A stretch of DNA of 22,159 bases from Oscillospiraceae bacterium (lineage in GTDB: Bacteria; Bacillota; Clostridia; Oscillospirales; Oscillospiraceae): the NCBI GenBank assembly GCA_028691385.1, contig JAQUZL010000017.1, positions 1 through 22,159 on the forward strand. Reading direction: 5' to 3'. Position 1 is the stretch's first letter; each line of letters starts with the position of its first letter. This document shows positions 7,145 to 14,983 of the stretch, one piece after another. The notes below the pieces were generated by a model. That model worked only from the letters and a program-made list of their open reading frames with translations. It was not told the DNA's origin and did no database searches. Made by a program: the position numbers and the translations under genes.

Positions 7145-9346
7145 TTGGAAGAACAGACGATATTACGCGGGACGGTGGCAGCGGTCGTTTATCAGAACCC
7201 TGAAAATGGCTATACCGTGATGCGGCTCAGCGCCGAGGACGGCGAATCGGTCACCGTGACCGGAACAGTCCCCCAGGTCAATGCCGGAGAACGACTGGTG
7301 ATCACGGGCATGTGGTCAAAGCATCCATCTTATGGCGTTCAGTTCAAGGCGGAAGTGCTTGAGCGCATGATGCCGGAAACGGAAACGGAGATTCTGGGGT
7401 ATCTCTCTGCCGGAACGGTCAAGGGAATCGGCGCGAAAACGGCGCAGAAAATTGTGTCGTTGTTCCATGGGGATACATTGGACGTTTTGGAGCGGGAGCC
7501 GGAGCGCCTTTCGGCGATCCCGGGGATTTCCCTGCAAAAAGCCAAACAGATTGGCGAGAGCTTTCGCAGCCAGCTGGGCATGCGCCGCCTTGTGGAGTAT
7601 TTGACCGCACACGCACTGCCGGCGGAGCTTGCCGTGCGGCTTTATCGCGCCTATGGCGACCACGCGATGGACGCCATCGAAGAAAACCCTTATTTTTTGA
7701 CAGAACCGCTACTGGGCGCGGGCTTTGCGCAGGTCGACGCTTTCGCGCTGGACGCGGGTATTTTGCCAGGCGATCCGCGCCGCGTCGAAGCTGGCGTGCT
7801 GTTTGAGCTGCGGCATAACCTGGGCAACGGCCACACCTTTTTGCCTGCGGACAAGGTGGCGGCAGCCACGGCGATGCTGCTGAGCCTGGAGCCGGAGCTG
7901 ATTGAAAGCGCGATGGATCGGCTAAACGAAATGGGCTGCATGGTGACCGAGCCGTTGCTTGGGCTGCGCGCGTGCTATCTGCCGGAACTGTATGAGGCGG
8001 AAACCTACGTGCGCGATCGCGTTGCCGCCATGGTGGCCGAGCCGGTCAAAACGCCGGTCAATCTGGCGCGGCTGCTGGGCGAAGTGGAGCAGACTGCCGG
8101 TATGCGCTACTGCGCCGAGCAGAAGGACGCTATCGCCACTGCGGCAGGCAGCCGCTTGATGATTTTGACCGGCGGTCCCGGTACCGGCAAAAGCACCACG
8201 GTGAACGGCATGCTCGCGCTGTTTGACCGGATGCAGCTGACCACACTGCTCTCCGCGCCCACCGGCCGCGCGGCCAAGCGCCTGCAGGAGATTTCCGGAC
8301 GGGACGCATCCACCATTCACCGGCTGCTGGAAGCGCAGTTTTCGCCGGAAACGGGCATGATGGAATTTACCCATGATGAATCCGAGCCGCTGAAGCTGGA
8401 CGCGTTGGTGGTGGACGAGTGTTCCATGGTGGACATTGAGCTGATGGCGAGCCTTTTGCGCGCGCTGCCGCCGCGCTGCCGTCTGATTTTGGTGGGCGAC
8501 CCGGATCAGCTGCCGTCGGTGGGGCCGGGCAATGTGCTCTCGGATCTCATTCGCAGCGGCGTAGCGCCAACGGTGCGTCTGACCGAGATTTTTCGGCAGG
8601 CGCAAAAGAGTCTTATCGTGATGAACGCCCATGCGGTCAATCAGGGGAAAATGCCGGAGCTGGGCGTCAAAGATCGCGACTTCTTTTTTATGCGCCGCCG
8701 CGATGCGCAAACGATTGTGCCGCTGGTGTGCGAGCTGTGCGCCGAGCGCCTGCCGAAGAATATGAAGATTCCGACGGAGGACATTCAGGTGCTCACGCCG
8801 TCGCGCCGCTATGAAACCGGAACCAAGGAGCTGAACAAGGCGCTGCAGGCGGTGCTGAACCCGCCCTCGCCGGAGAAACGCGAGAAAAACCGCGGAGATT
8901 TTCTCCTGCGTGAGGGAGATCGAGTAATGCAAATCCGAAATAACTATGATATACTATGGAAAAAGGCGGACGGAACGGGCACCGGCGCGGGTGTTTTTAA
9001 CGGCGACATCGGCACGGTGCGGGAGATTAATCCGGCGGCGGAAACGCTGACAATTGCCTTTGAGGATCGAATTGCAATTTACGCGTTTGAGCTGCTGCCG
9101 GAGCTGGAGCTGGCCTACGCCATGACGGTGCATAAGGCGCAGGGCAGTGAGTATCGCGCGGTGGTGCTGGTGTGCAGCGGCGGCGCGCCGATGCTGCGCA
9201 CGAGAAGCGTTCTCTATACGGCCATCACCCGCGCCCGCGAGCTGCTGGTGCTGGTGGGGGACGAGCATACCATTTCCGTGATGACCGCAAACGACCGCCG
9301 CCAAAAGCGCTACAGCGGCCTGAAGGTGCGGCTGCAGAATCCGTGA
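7145..9346 (+). CDS. recD2: RecD2-type ATP-dependent DNA helicase (SF1B, RecD/TraA family)
   Basis: Helicase of 733 residues that unwinds DNA 5' to 3' in repair, acting without RecBC as in B. subtilis and Deinococcus. Domains in order: an N-terminal OB-like part (residues 1-80); helix-hairpin-helix region (about 90-135, GIGAKTAQKIV and IPGISLQKAKQI); a YCAEQ Q-like motif (322-326); Walker A GGPGTGKST (343-351); APTGRAAKRL; Walker B VVDECSMVD (DE at 424-425); GDPDQLPSVG (451-460); and a C-terminal UvrD-like part with AMTVHKAQGSEY and YTAITRARELLVLVGD. Length and motifs fit RecD2 well. Start is TTG at 7145, preceded by TGAGGA that overlaps the previous stop; MEEQTILRGTV fits the family start. 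The stop overlaps the comFC start by four bases. Confidence 0.95.
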   Translation: MEEQTILRGTVAAVVYQNPENGYTVMRLSAEDGESVTVTGTVPQVNAGERLVITGMWSKHPSYGVQFKAEVLERMMPETETEILGYLSAGTVKGIGAKTAQKIVSLFHGDTLDVLEREPERLSAIPGISLQKAKQIGESFRSQLGMRRLVEYLTAHALPAELAVRLYRAYGDHAMDAIEENPYFLTEPLLGAGFAQVDAFALDAGILPGDPRRVEAGVLFELRHNLGNGHTFLPADKVAAATAMLLSLEPELIESAMDRLNEMGCMVTEPLLGLRACYLPELYEAETYVRDRVAAMVAEPVKTPVNLARLLGEVEQTAGMRYCAEQKDAIATAAGSRLMILTGGPGTGKSTTVNGMLALFDRMQLTTLLSAPTGRAAKRLQEISGRDASTIHRLLEAQFSPETGMMEFTHDESEPLKLDALVVDECSMVDIELMASLLRALPPRCRLILVGDPDQLPSVGPGNVLSDLIRSGVAPTVRLTEIFRQAQKSLIVMNAHAVNQGKMPELGVKDRDFFFMRRRDAQTIVPLVCELCAERLPKNMKIPTEDIQVLTPSRRYETGTKELNKALQAVLNPPSPEKREKNRGDFLLREGDRVMQIRNNYDILWKKADGTGTGAGVFNGDIGTVREINPAAETLTIAFEDRIAIYAFELLPELELAYAMTVHKAQGSEYRAVVLVCSGGAPMLRTRSVLYTAITRARELLVLVGDEHTISVMTANDRRQKRYSGLKVRLQNP

Positions 9347-9978
9347 AGCTGCTGGATTTGCTGTTCCCGCCCAAGTGCATCCTGTGCAGGTGCGTGCTGG
9401 ATCGGGATGAAACGCAGCTGTGCGTATCGTGCGCCGGACAGCTTTTACAGGCGGAACCAATCGCGCGTACCGGCGAGTTTTTCACCGGCTGCGTGGCCGC
9501 GTGCGACTATGCCGGTCATGTCCGCGCGGCGCTGCAACGGTATAAATTCCGCGGCGCGGATTACTATGCGCCGTTTTTTGGCGGCCTGATTGCCGGCGCG
9601 GTGCGCGAAAAGCTGTCCGACGCGTACGATTTGGTCACCTGGACGCCCATCAGCCCCCAACGCCGCCGGGCACGGGGTTACGATCAGGCGGAGCTGTTGG
9701 CGGCAGCGGTCTGCAAAAATCTGGGCGGTTCTCCCGTACGGCTTTTGCGTAAGGTGGTGCACACACCGCCCCAGTCCGGTACAGTTTCGGCCGCTGCGCG
9801 GCGGGCGAATGTGCTCGGTGTATACGAAGCGGAAAATGCGGCAGTGCTTACAGGCCGGCGCATCTTGCTGATCGATGATATTATGACGACAGGCGCGACC
9901 TTGTCCGAGTGCAGCCGCGTGCTGCGCACGGCCGGTGCAGCATCGGTGTGCTGCGCGGTGGTGGCCGCCACGAAGTAG
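9343..9978 (+). CDS. comFC: ComF family phosphoribosyltransferase-like protein
   Basis: ComF/ComFC family, 211 residues, needed for DNA uptake in naturally competent bacteria but also widespread in non-competent ones. The N-terminus carries a four-cysteine zinc finger (CxxC at residues 12/15 and CxxC at 27/30). The C-terminal half is a phosphoribosyltransferase domain with RRRARGYDQAELLA (about 107-120) and the PRPP-binding loop LIDDIMTTGATL (176-187). The start is GTG at 9343, within the recD2 stop (GTGA overlap), because the protein then begins KLLDLLFPPKC as in relatives; an upstream in-frame start at 9172 would add an arginine-rich shadow of recD2. No good ribosome binding site is seen, which suggests translational coupling. 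mreB follows after 13 bases. Confidence 0.93.
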   Translation: MKLLDLLFPPKCILCRCVLDRDETQLCVSCAGQLLQAEPIARTGEFFTGCVAACDYAGHVRAALQRYKFRGADYYAPFFGGLIAGAVREKLSDAYDLVTWTPISPQRRRARGYDQAELLAAAVCKNLGGSPVRLLRKVVHTPPQSGTVSAAARRANVLGVYEAENAAVLTGRRILLIDDIMTTGATLSECSRVLRTAGAASVCCAVVAATK

Positions 9979-9991
9979 GTGGAGTGAAAAT

Positions 9992-11023
9992 ATGTTCAGA
10001 CTGATGAATGATTTGGGGATCGACCTTGGTACTGCCAATGTGCTGATCTATGCCGAGGACAAGGGCATTGTGCTGCGCGAGCCGGCGGTGGTGGCGGTGG
10101 ACAAGGCCACCGGCAAGGTGCTGCAGGTCGGCGCGGCTGCGCGCAATATGATGGGCAGAACGCCCGGCAACGTGGTGGCCATCCGGCCGCTGCGCGACGG
10201 CGTGATCTCTGACTATGAGATGACGGAAAAAATGCTTTATGCCATGCTCAAGCGCATCATCCGCAACTCGCTGGTGAAGCCCCGCGTGGTGGTGAGCGTG
10301 CCAAGCGGCATCACCGGCGTGGAAGAGCGCGCGGTGGTGCAGGCGGCGCTGGAAGCGGGTGCGCGCCGGGTTTATTTGATGGAAGAGCCGCTGGCGGCAG
10401 CACTGGGCGCGCAGATGGACATCGAAGGGCCGGCGGGTCATATGGTGGTGGACATCGGCGGCGGCACTACCGACGTGGCGGTGCTGAGCTTGAACGGCGT
10501 GGCGGCCAGCACCTCGCTCAAGGTCGCAGGCGATACCTTTGACGAGGACATTGTGCGCTATGTGCGCCGCCGGTATGGCCTGCTGATCGGCAGCAACACC
10601 GCTGAGGAACTGAAAATGACCATCGGGTGCGTCTATGCGCGCGCAGACGAGCGCACCATGAATGTGAAGGGGCGGGATCTCAAAAACGGGCTGCCCCGCG
10701 AGGTGCCGGTCAGCGCTGCAGAGGTGCTTGACGCGCTCAAGCGCTCGGCGCGGCAGATTGTCGATGAGGTGGTCTTTGTGCTGGAGCAGACCCAGCCGGA
10801 GCTGGTGGCGGATATTTCGCACAACGGCATTGTGCTGACCGGCGGCGGCAGCCTGCTGTACGGCTTTGACAAGCTAATTGCCGAGCGTACCGGCATTCGC
10901 TGCAGCGTGGCGGACGATGCGGAATCCTGCGTGGCCAACGGCTGCGGCAAAAGCCTGAAATGGCTGGATAAAATGCATGAGGGCACCATTAATATTGCCC
11001 GGCGGAAGCTGATGGACGAATAA
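9992..11023 (+). CDS. mreB: MreB/Mbl-type rod-shape actin homologue
   Basis: Bacterial actin of 343 residues that forms membrane-bound filaments guiding cell-wall synthesis along the cylinder. Actin-fold nucleotide motifs are present: phosphate 1 GIDLGTANVLIY (9-20), the EEP segment (131-133), phosphate 2 VVDIGGGTTDVAVLS (152-166), and adenosine GIVLTGGGSLLYG (279-291). The ATG at 9992 follows GGTGGAG (9978-9984), which overlaps the comFC stop. No mreC or mreD follows, so this may be an Mbl- or MreBH-like paralogue and not the mreBCD copy; sequence alone does not let me choose. The C-terminal tail after GCGKSLKWLD runs somewhat longer than in B. subtilis MreB. A hairpin terminator follows the stop. 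Confidence 0.92.
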   Translation: MFRLMNDLGIDLGTANVLIYAEDKGIVLREPAVVAVDKATGKVLQVGAAARNMMGRTPGNVVAIRPLRDGVISDYEMTEKMLYAMLKRIIRNSLVKPRVVVSVPSGITGVEERAVVQAALEAGARRVYLMEEPLAAALGAQMDIEGPAGHMVVDIGGGTTDVAVLSLNGVAASTSLKVAGDTFDEDIVRYVRRRYGLLIGSNTAEELKMTIGCVYARADERTMNVKGRDLKNGLPREVPVSAAEVLDALKRSARQIVDEVVFVLEQTQPELVADISHNGIVLTGGGSLLYGFDKLIAERTGIRCSVADDAESCVANGCGKSLKWLDKMHEGTINIARRKLMDE

Positions 11024-11027
11024 ACAC

Positions 11028-11062
11028 GCGCGGGAGTGGCAGAGCCTCTCCCGCGCACTTTT
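11028..11062 (+). terminator. Hairpin between mreB and deoC
   Basis: Perfect 9-bp GC-rich stem GCGCGGGAG (11028-11036) with CTCCCGCGC (11048-11056), an 11-base loop, then only four T (11059-11062). It begins 5 bases after the mreB stop. Since no promoter is visible before deoC, it may be leaky and allow some read-through. Confidence 0.7.
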
Positions 11063-11076
11063 ATGGGGGATGAACA

Positions 11077-11748
11077 ATGAAAAAACAGGAAATTTTGAGC
11101 GCCTGCGACCATACCGTTCTGGCGCAGACCGCGCGCTGGGAGGACATTTGCAAGGCCTGCGACGAGGCCATTCGCTATCACTGCGCGAGCGTTTGCATTC
11201 CGCCTGCCTTTGTCAGAGAGGCGGCCATGTATGTGGCGGGTCGGACGCCGATTACCACGGTCATCGGCTTTCCCAATGGCTACTCTACCACGGCGGTCAA
11301 GTGCTTTGAAACGGCGGACGCCATCAAAAACGGCGCGGGAGAGATCGACATGGTCATCAATCTCGGCTGGGCCAAAGAGGGGTTTTACGGCCGGATTTTG
11401 GACGAAATCGAGGCCGTGCGCGAAGCCTGCGCGGGACATACATTGAAGGTAATCATTGAAACCTGCCTGCTGACCGAAGCGGAAAAGATTCGCCTGTGCG
11501 AAATCGTGACCCGCGCGGGCACGCAATATATCAAGACGTCCACCGGCTTTGCCGGCGGCGGCGCGACGCTGGAAGACGTACGCCTGCTGGCGGAGCATAT
11601 CGGGCCAAACCTGAAAATCAAGGCGTCCGGCGGCATTGCATCTGTGCAGGCGGCCGCCGATATGATGGCAGCCGGCGCTTCGCGAATCGGCGCAAGCCGC
11701 GTGGTGCTGGAGGTTCGGGCAGAGGAGAAAAAGCATGACAAAGCATAA
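11077..11748 (+). CDS. deoC: Deoxyribose-phosphate aldolase
   Basis: Class I aldolase of 223 residues that splits 2-deoxyribose 5-phosphate into glyceraldehyde 3-phosphate and acetaldehyde (EC 4.1.2.4), in breakdown of deoxynucleosides. A TIM barrel; the Schiff-base lysine is K153 in YIKTSTGF, with the supporting acid D91 in GEIDMVINLG and second lysine K182 in KIKASGGI. Other conserved parts are the CDHTVL N-terminus and VIGFPNGY. Length is the family norm (about 215-225). GGGGGA at 11065-11070 is the ribosome binding site. No other deo genes adjoin it; it overlaps the next gene by 14 bases. The acetaldehyde made could in principle be used by the alcohol dehydrogenase further along, but that is inference. 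Confidence 0.96.
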   Translation: MKKQEILSACDHTVLAQTARWEDICKACDEAIRYHCASVCIPPAFVREAAMYVAGRTPITTVIGFPNGYSTTAVKCFETADAIKNGAGEIDMVINLGWAKEGFYGRILDEIEAVREACAGHTLKVIIETCLLTEAEKIRLCEIVTRAGTQYIKTSTGFAGGGATLEDVRLLAEHIGPNLKIKASGGIASVQAAADMMAAGASRIGASRVVLEVRAEEKKHDKA

Positions 11749-12727
11749 ATTGGCGGTGCTGTTCCCGGTCAATGCGCCCCAGCGCGAAGCGCTGGAAAAT
11801 GCCGCGCAGACGCAGTGCGCGCTGGCGTTTGCGCCGCCGGATGTCGACGCCCAGACGCGCCGTGCGGCGCTTTTGGACGCGGACGCGGCGTTTGGCGAGC
11901 CGACTTGGGAGGAGCTTGCCATGATGCCGCAGCTGCGCTGGATTCAAATGAGCTGGTCCGGCGTGGACTATTATTATAACCGGCGTGCGCTGTTCCCGCC
12001 GCAGATCACGCTGACGAATGCCACCGGCGTGTATGGCGCAACCATCGCAGAGCATATCTTTTCGGTGGTGCTGGCGCTGTTTCGTGGCCTGCCAACCTAC
12101 TTTGCCCAGCAGAAGGCGGGCATTTGGCGTGACGCAGGTAGGCAAAAGACGTTGGAGGGAAAAACGGTACTGATTCTCGGTGCGGGCGATATTGGCACCG
12201 CACTTGCCAGACGCCTGCGCCCCTTTGCGTGCCGCGTGTTGGGCGTGCGCCGCGCGGCGCTGCCGTTGCCGGACTGCTATGATGGAACGTATGGCCTTGC
12301 CCAGCTGGATGCGCTGCTGCCGCAGGCGGACGTGGTGGTCTGCTGCCTGCCCAACACGCCCCAAACGCAGCACCTGCTGGGCAGGCAGCAGCTGCTTGCC
12401 ATGAAGCGTGACGCGGTGCTGGTCAATGTGGGACGCGGCAATCTGATTGTGACGGACGAGCTGATTTCCGTCATGCAAGGCGGTCACCTGTATGGCGCGG
12501 CGCTCGATGTGACCGACCCCGAGCCGCTGCCGCCGGAAAACCCGCTGTGGCAGATGCCGAATGTCATCCTCACACCCCACGCCGCAGGCGTGGGAAGCGG
12601 CCATCTGGTGGAAACAGAGGACAAAATTGTCGCGCTGGCCTGCCGGAATCTGCGCCGCTATCTGGCGGGAGAACCGCTTGAAAATATCGTAAACCTGTTG
12701 GATGGCTATCGCGCTGCGCACGATTAG
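11735..12727 (+). CDS. D-isomer specific 2-hydroxyacid dehydrogenase
   Basis: NAD(P)-dependent oxidoreductase of 330 residues that interconverts a 2-keto acid and a D-2-hydroxy acid; the exact substrate cannot be told. The Rossmann glycine motif is LGAGDIG (148-154). The catalytic triad of the family is visible as R234 in VNVGRGN, E263 in DPEPLP, and H282 in TPHAAG. The N-terminal flavodoxin-like substrate domain includes SWSGVDYYY, near the position where relatives have a substrate-binding loop. The ATG lies 14 bases inside deoC with AGAGGAGA (11721-11728) in front. It is probably cotranscribed with deoC and the MATE gene. Related family members such as glyoxylate reductase or phosphoglycerate dehydrogenase share these motifs; no regulatory ACT domain is present, which argues against SerA. 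Confidence 0.92.
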   Translation: MTKHKLAVLFPVNAPQREALENAAQTQCALAFAPPDVDAQTRRAALLDADAAFGEPTWEELAMMPQLRWIQMSWSGVDYYYNRRALFPPQITLTNATGVYGATIAEHIFSVVLALFRGLPTYFAQQKAGIWRDAGRQKTLEGKTVLILGAGDIGTALARRLRPFACRVLGVRRAALPLPDCYDGTYGLAQLDALLPQADVVVCCLPNTPQTQHLLGRQQLLAMKRDAVLVNVGRGNLIVTDELISVMQGGHLYGAALDVTDPEPLPPENPLWQMPNVILTPHAAGVGSGHLVETEDKIVALACRNLRRYLAGEPLENIVNLLDGYRAAHD

Positions 12728-12731
12728 GAGG
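12726..12731 (+). promoter_or_regulatory. Strong ribosome binding site with no usual start codon at normal distance
   Basis: A perfect AGGAGG overlaps the stop codon of the hydroxyacid dehydrogenase. The first usual start codon in the frame of the MATE gene is the TTG at 12754, 22 bases away, well over the usual 5-10. Codons between read GGA AGT TCT ACG CAA GAT TTA. The ACG at 12742, 10 bases away, is the only near-cognate candidate in range. Confidence 0.6.
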
Positions 12732-12753
12732 CGGAAGTTCTACGCAAGATTTA

Positions 12754-14082
12754 TTGTTCTCAAAACGGGATCTGCGGCGGCTGCTGATTCCACTGATTGT
12801 GGAGCAGCTGCTGACCGCTCTCATGGGCATGGTCGATACGATCATGGTCGCAAAGGTCGGCCCTGCGGCGGTGTCGGCGGTGTCACTGGTGGACACCATC
12901 AATCTGCTGATGATCTATGTGCTTTCCGCGCTCGCCACCGGCGGCACAATCGTCTGCGCACAGTATATTGGGCGCAAGGACGCGCAGTCGGCCAACCATG
13001 CCGCGCGGCAGGTCGTTCTGGTGGTGTCGGTGGTGGCGGTGGTTCTGACGGCGGGGTGCCTGATCTTCCGAAAATCCCTGCTGCAGCTCATTTTCGGCGG
13101 CGTGGAAGAACGCATTATGACCGCGTCGCTGCAATATTTTCTGTTCACGGCGATGAGCTATCCGTTTATCGGTCTGTTCGGTGCTTCCTCCGCGCTGTGC
13201 CGCGCCGAGGGCAACTCCAAAACGCCGATGCTGGTGTCGGCGGTCGCCAACGGAATCAATATCGCGGGCAACGCCGTGCTAATTTTCGTCTTTGACATGG
13301 GCGTGTCGGGCGCGGCCATCGCCACGCTTGCCTCACGCGTATTCAGCGCCGCAGTGATGCTGGTTTTGCAGCGCAGACCCGGGTGCTTGATTCAGCTGGA
13401 TCATCTGCTGCAAATTCGGCCGGATCGCGGCATGATCCGGCTGATTCTGCGCATCGGCATCCCGGCAGGCTTTGAAAACGGCCTGTTTCAGTTCGGCAAG
13501 CTTGCCGTGCAGAGCACGGTGTCCACGCTGAGCACCACGGCAATTTCCGCGCAGGCAATGGTCGCCATGCTGGAGGGCGCGACCAGTATGCCGTCGCTTG
13601 CGGTCGGCCTGGGCCTGATGACCATTGCCGGGCAGTGCATGGGCGCGGGCAAGCTGGATCAGACCAAGTACTATACGAAAAAACTGTGTGGCCTGTCCCA
13701 AGTCTTGATTGTGATCTCCACCGCGCTGATGGTGGCCGTCACCCTTCCAGTGGCAAAAATCGGCGGAATGTCGCCGGAAGCAACCAAAATCATGTGGGAT
13801 ATGAGCGTGCTCATCTGCATCGTAAAGAGCCTGATTTGGGTGCCTGCGTTTACCATTCCCAATGCGATGCGCGCCTCGGGCGACGTGAAGTTCTGCGCCA
13901 TCGTGTCGAGCGTGACCATGTGGCTGTTCCGCGTGGTGATGACCTGGATTTTGTGCAGACATCTGGGCTTTGGCGTGCTGGGCGTGTGGCTGGGCTGGTT
14001 TGCCGACTGGCTGGCGCGCATGGTCATCTTCCTTTGGCGGTGGTTTTCCGGCCGCTGGACAAACCATCATGTGCTGGATTAA
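12754..14082 (+). CDS. MATE family multidrug efflux transporter
   Basis: Membrane protein of 442 residues of the multidrug and toxic compound extrusion family, which exports cationic drugs or metabolites in exchange for Na+ or H+. About twelve hydrophobic segments are visible in two homologous halves. Family marks are IPLIVEQLLTALMGMVDTIMV at the N-terminus (first helix with the EQ pair), CAQYIGRKD after helix two, SALCRAEGNSKTPM in the middle loop, and AMRASGDVKF in the second half. The N-terminus is uncertain: TTG at 12754 is the first canonical start, yet a five-residue upstream stretch (TQDLL, from ACG 12742) also fits relatives and the AGGAGG site points there. The substrate is unknown. 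The gene ends a probable deoC-dehydrogenase-MATE unit, closed by a strong hairpin. Confidence 0.93.
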   Translation: MFSKRDLRRLLIPLIVEQLLTALMGMVDTIMVAKVGPAAVSAVSLVDTINLLMIYVLSALATGGTIVCAQYIGRKDAQSANHAARQVVLVVSVVAVVLTAGCLIFRKSLLQLIFGGVEERIMTASLQYFLFTAMSYPFIGLFGASSALCRAEGNSKTPMLVSAVANGINIAGNAVLIFVFDMGVSGAAIATLASRVFSAAVMLVLQRRPGCLIQLDHLLQIRPDRGMIRLILRIGIPAGFENGLFQFGKLAVQSTVSTLSTTAISAQAMVAMLEGATSMPSLAVGLGLMTIAGQCMGAGKLDQTKYYTKKLCGLSQVLIVISTALMVAVTLPVAKIGGMSPEATKIMWDMSVLICIVKSLIWVPAFTIPNAMRASGDVKFCAIVSSVTMWLFRVVMTWILCRHLGFGVLGVWLGWFADWLARMVIFLWRWFSGRWTNHHVLD

Positions 14083-14116
14083 AAAAGCAGAAGCTCCATA
14101 CCGCTGTAAAAACATA

Positions 14117-14185
14117 CCTGTCATCCTGCGCGGCAGGGAAGCATTGAAACGATGCTTCCCTGCGTTCAGGATGACAGGCTTTTTT
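14117..14185 (+). repeat. Long imperfect palindrome, probable bidirectional terminator or dispersed repeat
   Basis: Outer arms of 12 bp, CCTGTCATCCTG (14117-14128) with CAGGATGACAGG (14167-14178); then a small internal loop; then inner arms of 11 bp, CAGGGAAGCAT (14134-14144) with ATGCTTCCCTG (14152-14162), around a 7-base loop. Six T follow on the plus strand at 14180-14185. On the minus strand a T-rich stretch lies a few bases beyond. It lies between the convergent MATE and spoVT genes, fitting a two-way terminator. The TGTCATCCTG arms resemble those of palindromic intergenic repeats seen in gut clostridia, but this is from memory and not from a search. Confidence 0.8.
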
Positions 14186-14220
14186 CTGCGCAGCGGCGCG
14201 TGGCTACGCTGGCTGTTTGC

Positions 14221-14763
14221 TTAGCTCTCCATCTGACGGCCAAGAAAGCTGGCGACGGTTTGGGTCAGCTGCTGGTCGGTCTTGGTGAAGTCTTTTTCCT
14301 CGTCGTCACTGAGCAGCAGCACGCAGCCCATCAAATCGCCCTCGGCAAGAATGGGTGTGGCGGTGCCAATATAATATTTGTCGGAGCTGTCCACGGCGCG
14401 CAGCTTGGTTTCGCCAATATTGTGGCGGTAGGAGCTGCGCTGCGCCATAATTTGCTCAAGATCATGGGAATTGTGTTTGTCGAGAATGTCGCGCCGCGGC
14501 GCTCCGACTGCGCAGATGATGCTGTCGCGGTCGGCCACGGCGGCATAATGACCGGTGTTTTTTAGGATGGAATCGCAAATCTGTGCGGAAAAATCGGACA
14601 AATCGCTCATGGGCGAATATTTTTTGAAAATGACCTCGCCATCTTTTTCTGTGTAAATCTCCAAGGGGTCACCCTCGCGGATGCGAAGGGTGCGGCGAAT
14701 TTCTTTCGGAATGACGACGCGTCCAAGGTCGTCGATTCTTCTCACAATACCTGTTGCTTTCAA
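14221..14763 (-). CDS. spoVT: Stage V sporulation protein T (transcription regulator)
   Basis: SpoVT of 180 residues, a DNA-binding regulator that tunes forespore (sigma-G) gene expression during late sporulation. The N-terminal AbrB-type swapped-hairpin DNA-binding domain (residues 1-50) holds KATGIVRRIDDLGRVVIPKE and LRIREGDPLEIYTEKDGEV, almost identical to B. subtilis SpoVT; the rest is a GAF-type domain, which distinguishes it from the shorter AbrB. The TTG at 14763 was preferred because it gives MKATGIVRR as in relatives and lies 10 bases after AGAAAGG (14774-14780); the ATG at 14772 is only one base from that site and would add three residues. It stands alone on the minus strand and marks the organism as coming from a spore-forming lineage. 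Confidence 0.95.
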   Translation of the reverse strand: MKATGIVRRIDDLGRVVIPKEIRRTLRIREGDPLEIYTEKDGEVIFKKYSPMSDLSDFSAQICDSILKNTGHYAAVADRDSIICAVGAPRRDILDKHNSHDLEQIMAQRSSYRHNIGETKLRAVDSSDKYYIGTATPILAEGDLMGCVLLLSDDEEKDFTKTDQQLTQTVASFLGRQMES

Positions 14764-14860
14764 GTTACTCATGCCTTTCTTGATCTTTTTCGCGAAAACG
14801 GAATCAAACCAGAATTTGTTCAAACCGCTGAAAATGCTGACAAAACAACCGTTGCGCAAA

Positions 14861-14889
14861 TAGTATCCGCAGGCAAAAAATAGTTATAC
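14861..14889 (-). promoter_or_regulatory. Possible sigma-G promoter of spoVT
   Basis: Read on the minus strand: -35 GTATA (14889-14885), a 17-base spacer, and -10 GATACTA (14867-14861). These fit the B. subtilis sigma-G pattern (GnATR, about 18 bases, CATnnTA) with one mismatch in the -10. B. subtilis spoVT depends on sigma-G, so the location makes sense. The leader would be about 90 bases. The match is short and could be chance. Confidence 0.35.
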
Positions 14890-14983
14890 CGGAAATGGCA
14901 ACAAAACATTTTGGTAATCATTTGAAATTTAGCAGTTGCGCCCTGCACGCTGAAAATATATCTCGCATCCGGGTGGCGTGCCG

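Noticed and set aside
7922..8932. A 336-codon minus-strand frame opposite recD2
   Set aside because: Histidine/arginine/glutamine-rich shadow of a GC-rich gene, no family resemblance and no ribosome binding site.
10633..11922. A 429-codon minus-strand frame opposite mreB, deoC and the dehydrogenase
   Set aside because: Crosses three clear plus-strand genes and the hairpin after mreB; a shadow.
14083..14220. A tRNA or small RNA gene in the MATE-spoVT gap
   Set aside because: The strong pairing is a single two-tier palindrome with a U-tail, not a cloverleaf, and no CCA end or anticodon arm is present.
14881..14902. A sigma-A promoter for spoVT on the minus strand (TATAAC near 14883-14888)
   Set aside because: No -35 at a proper distance; the sigma-G-like site was a better fit to the known biology.
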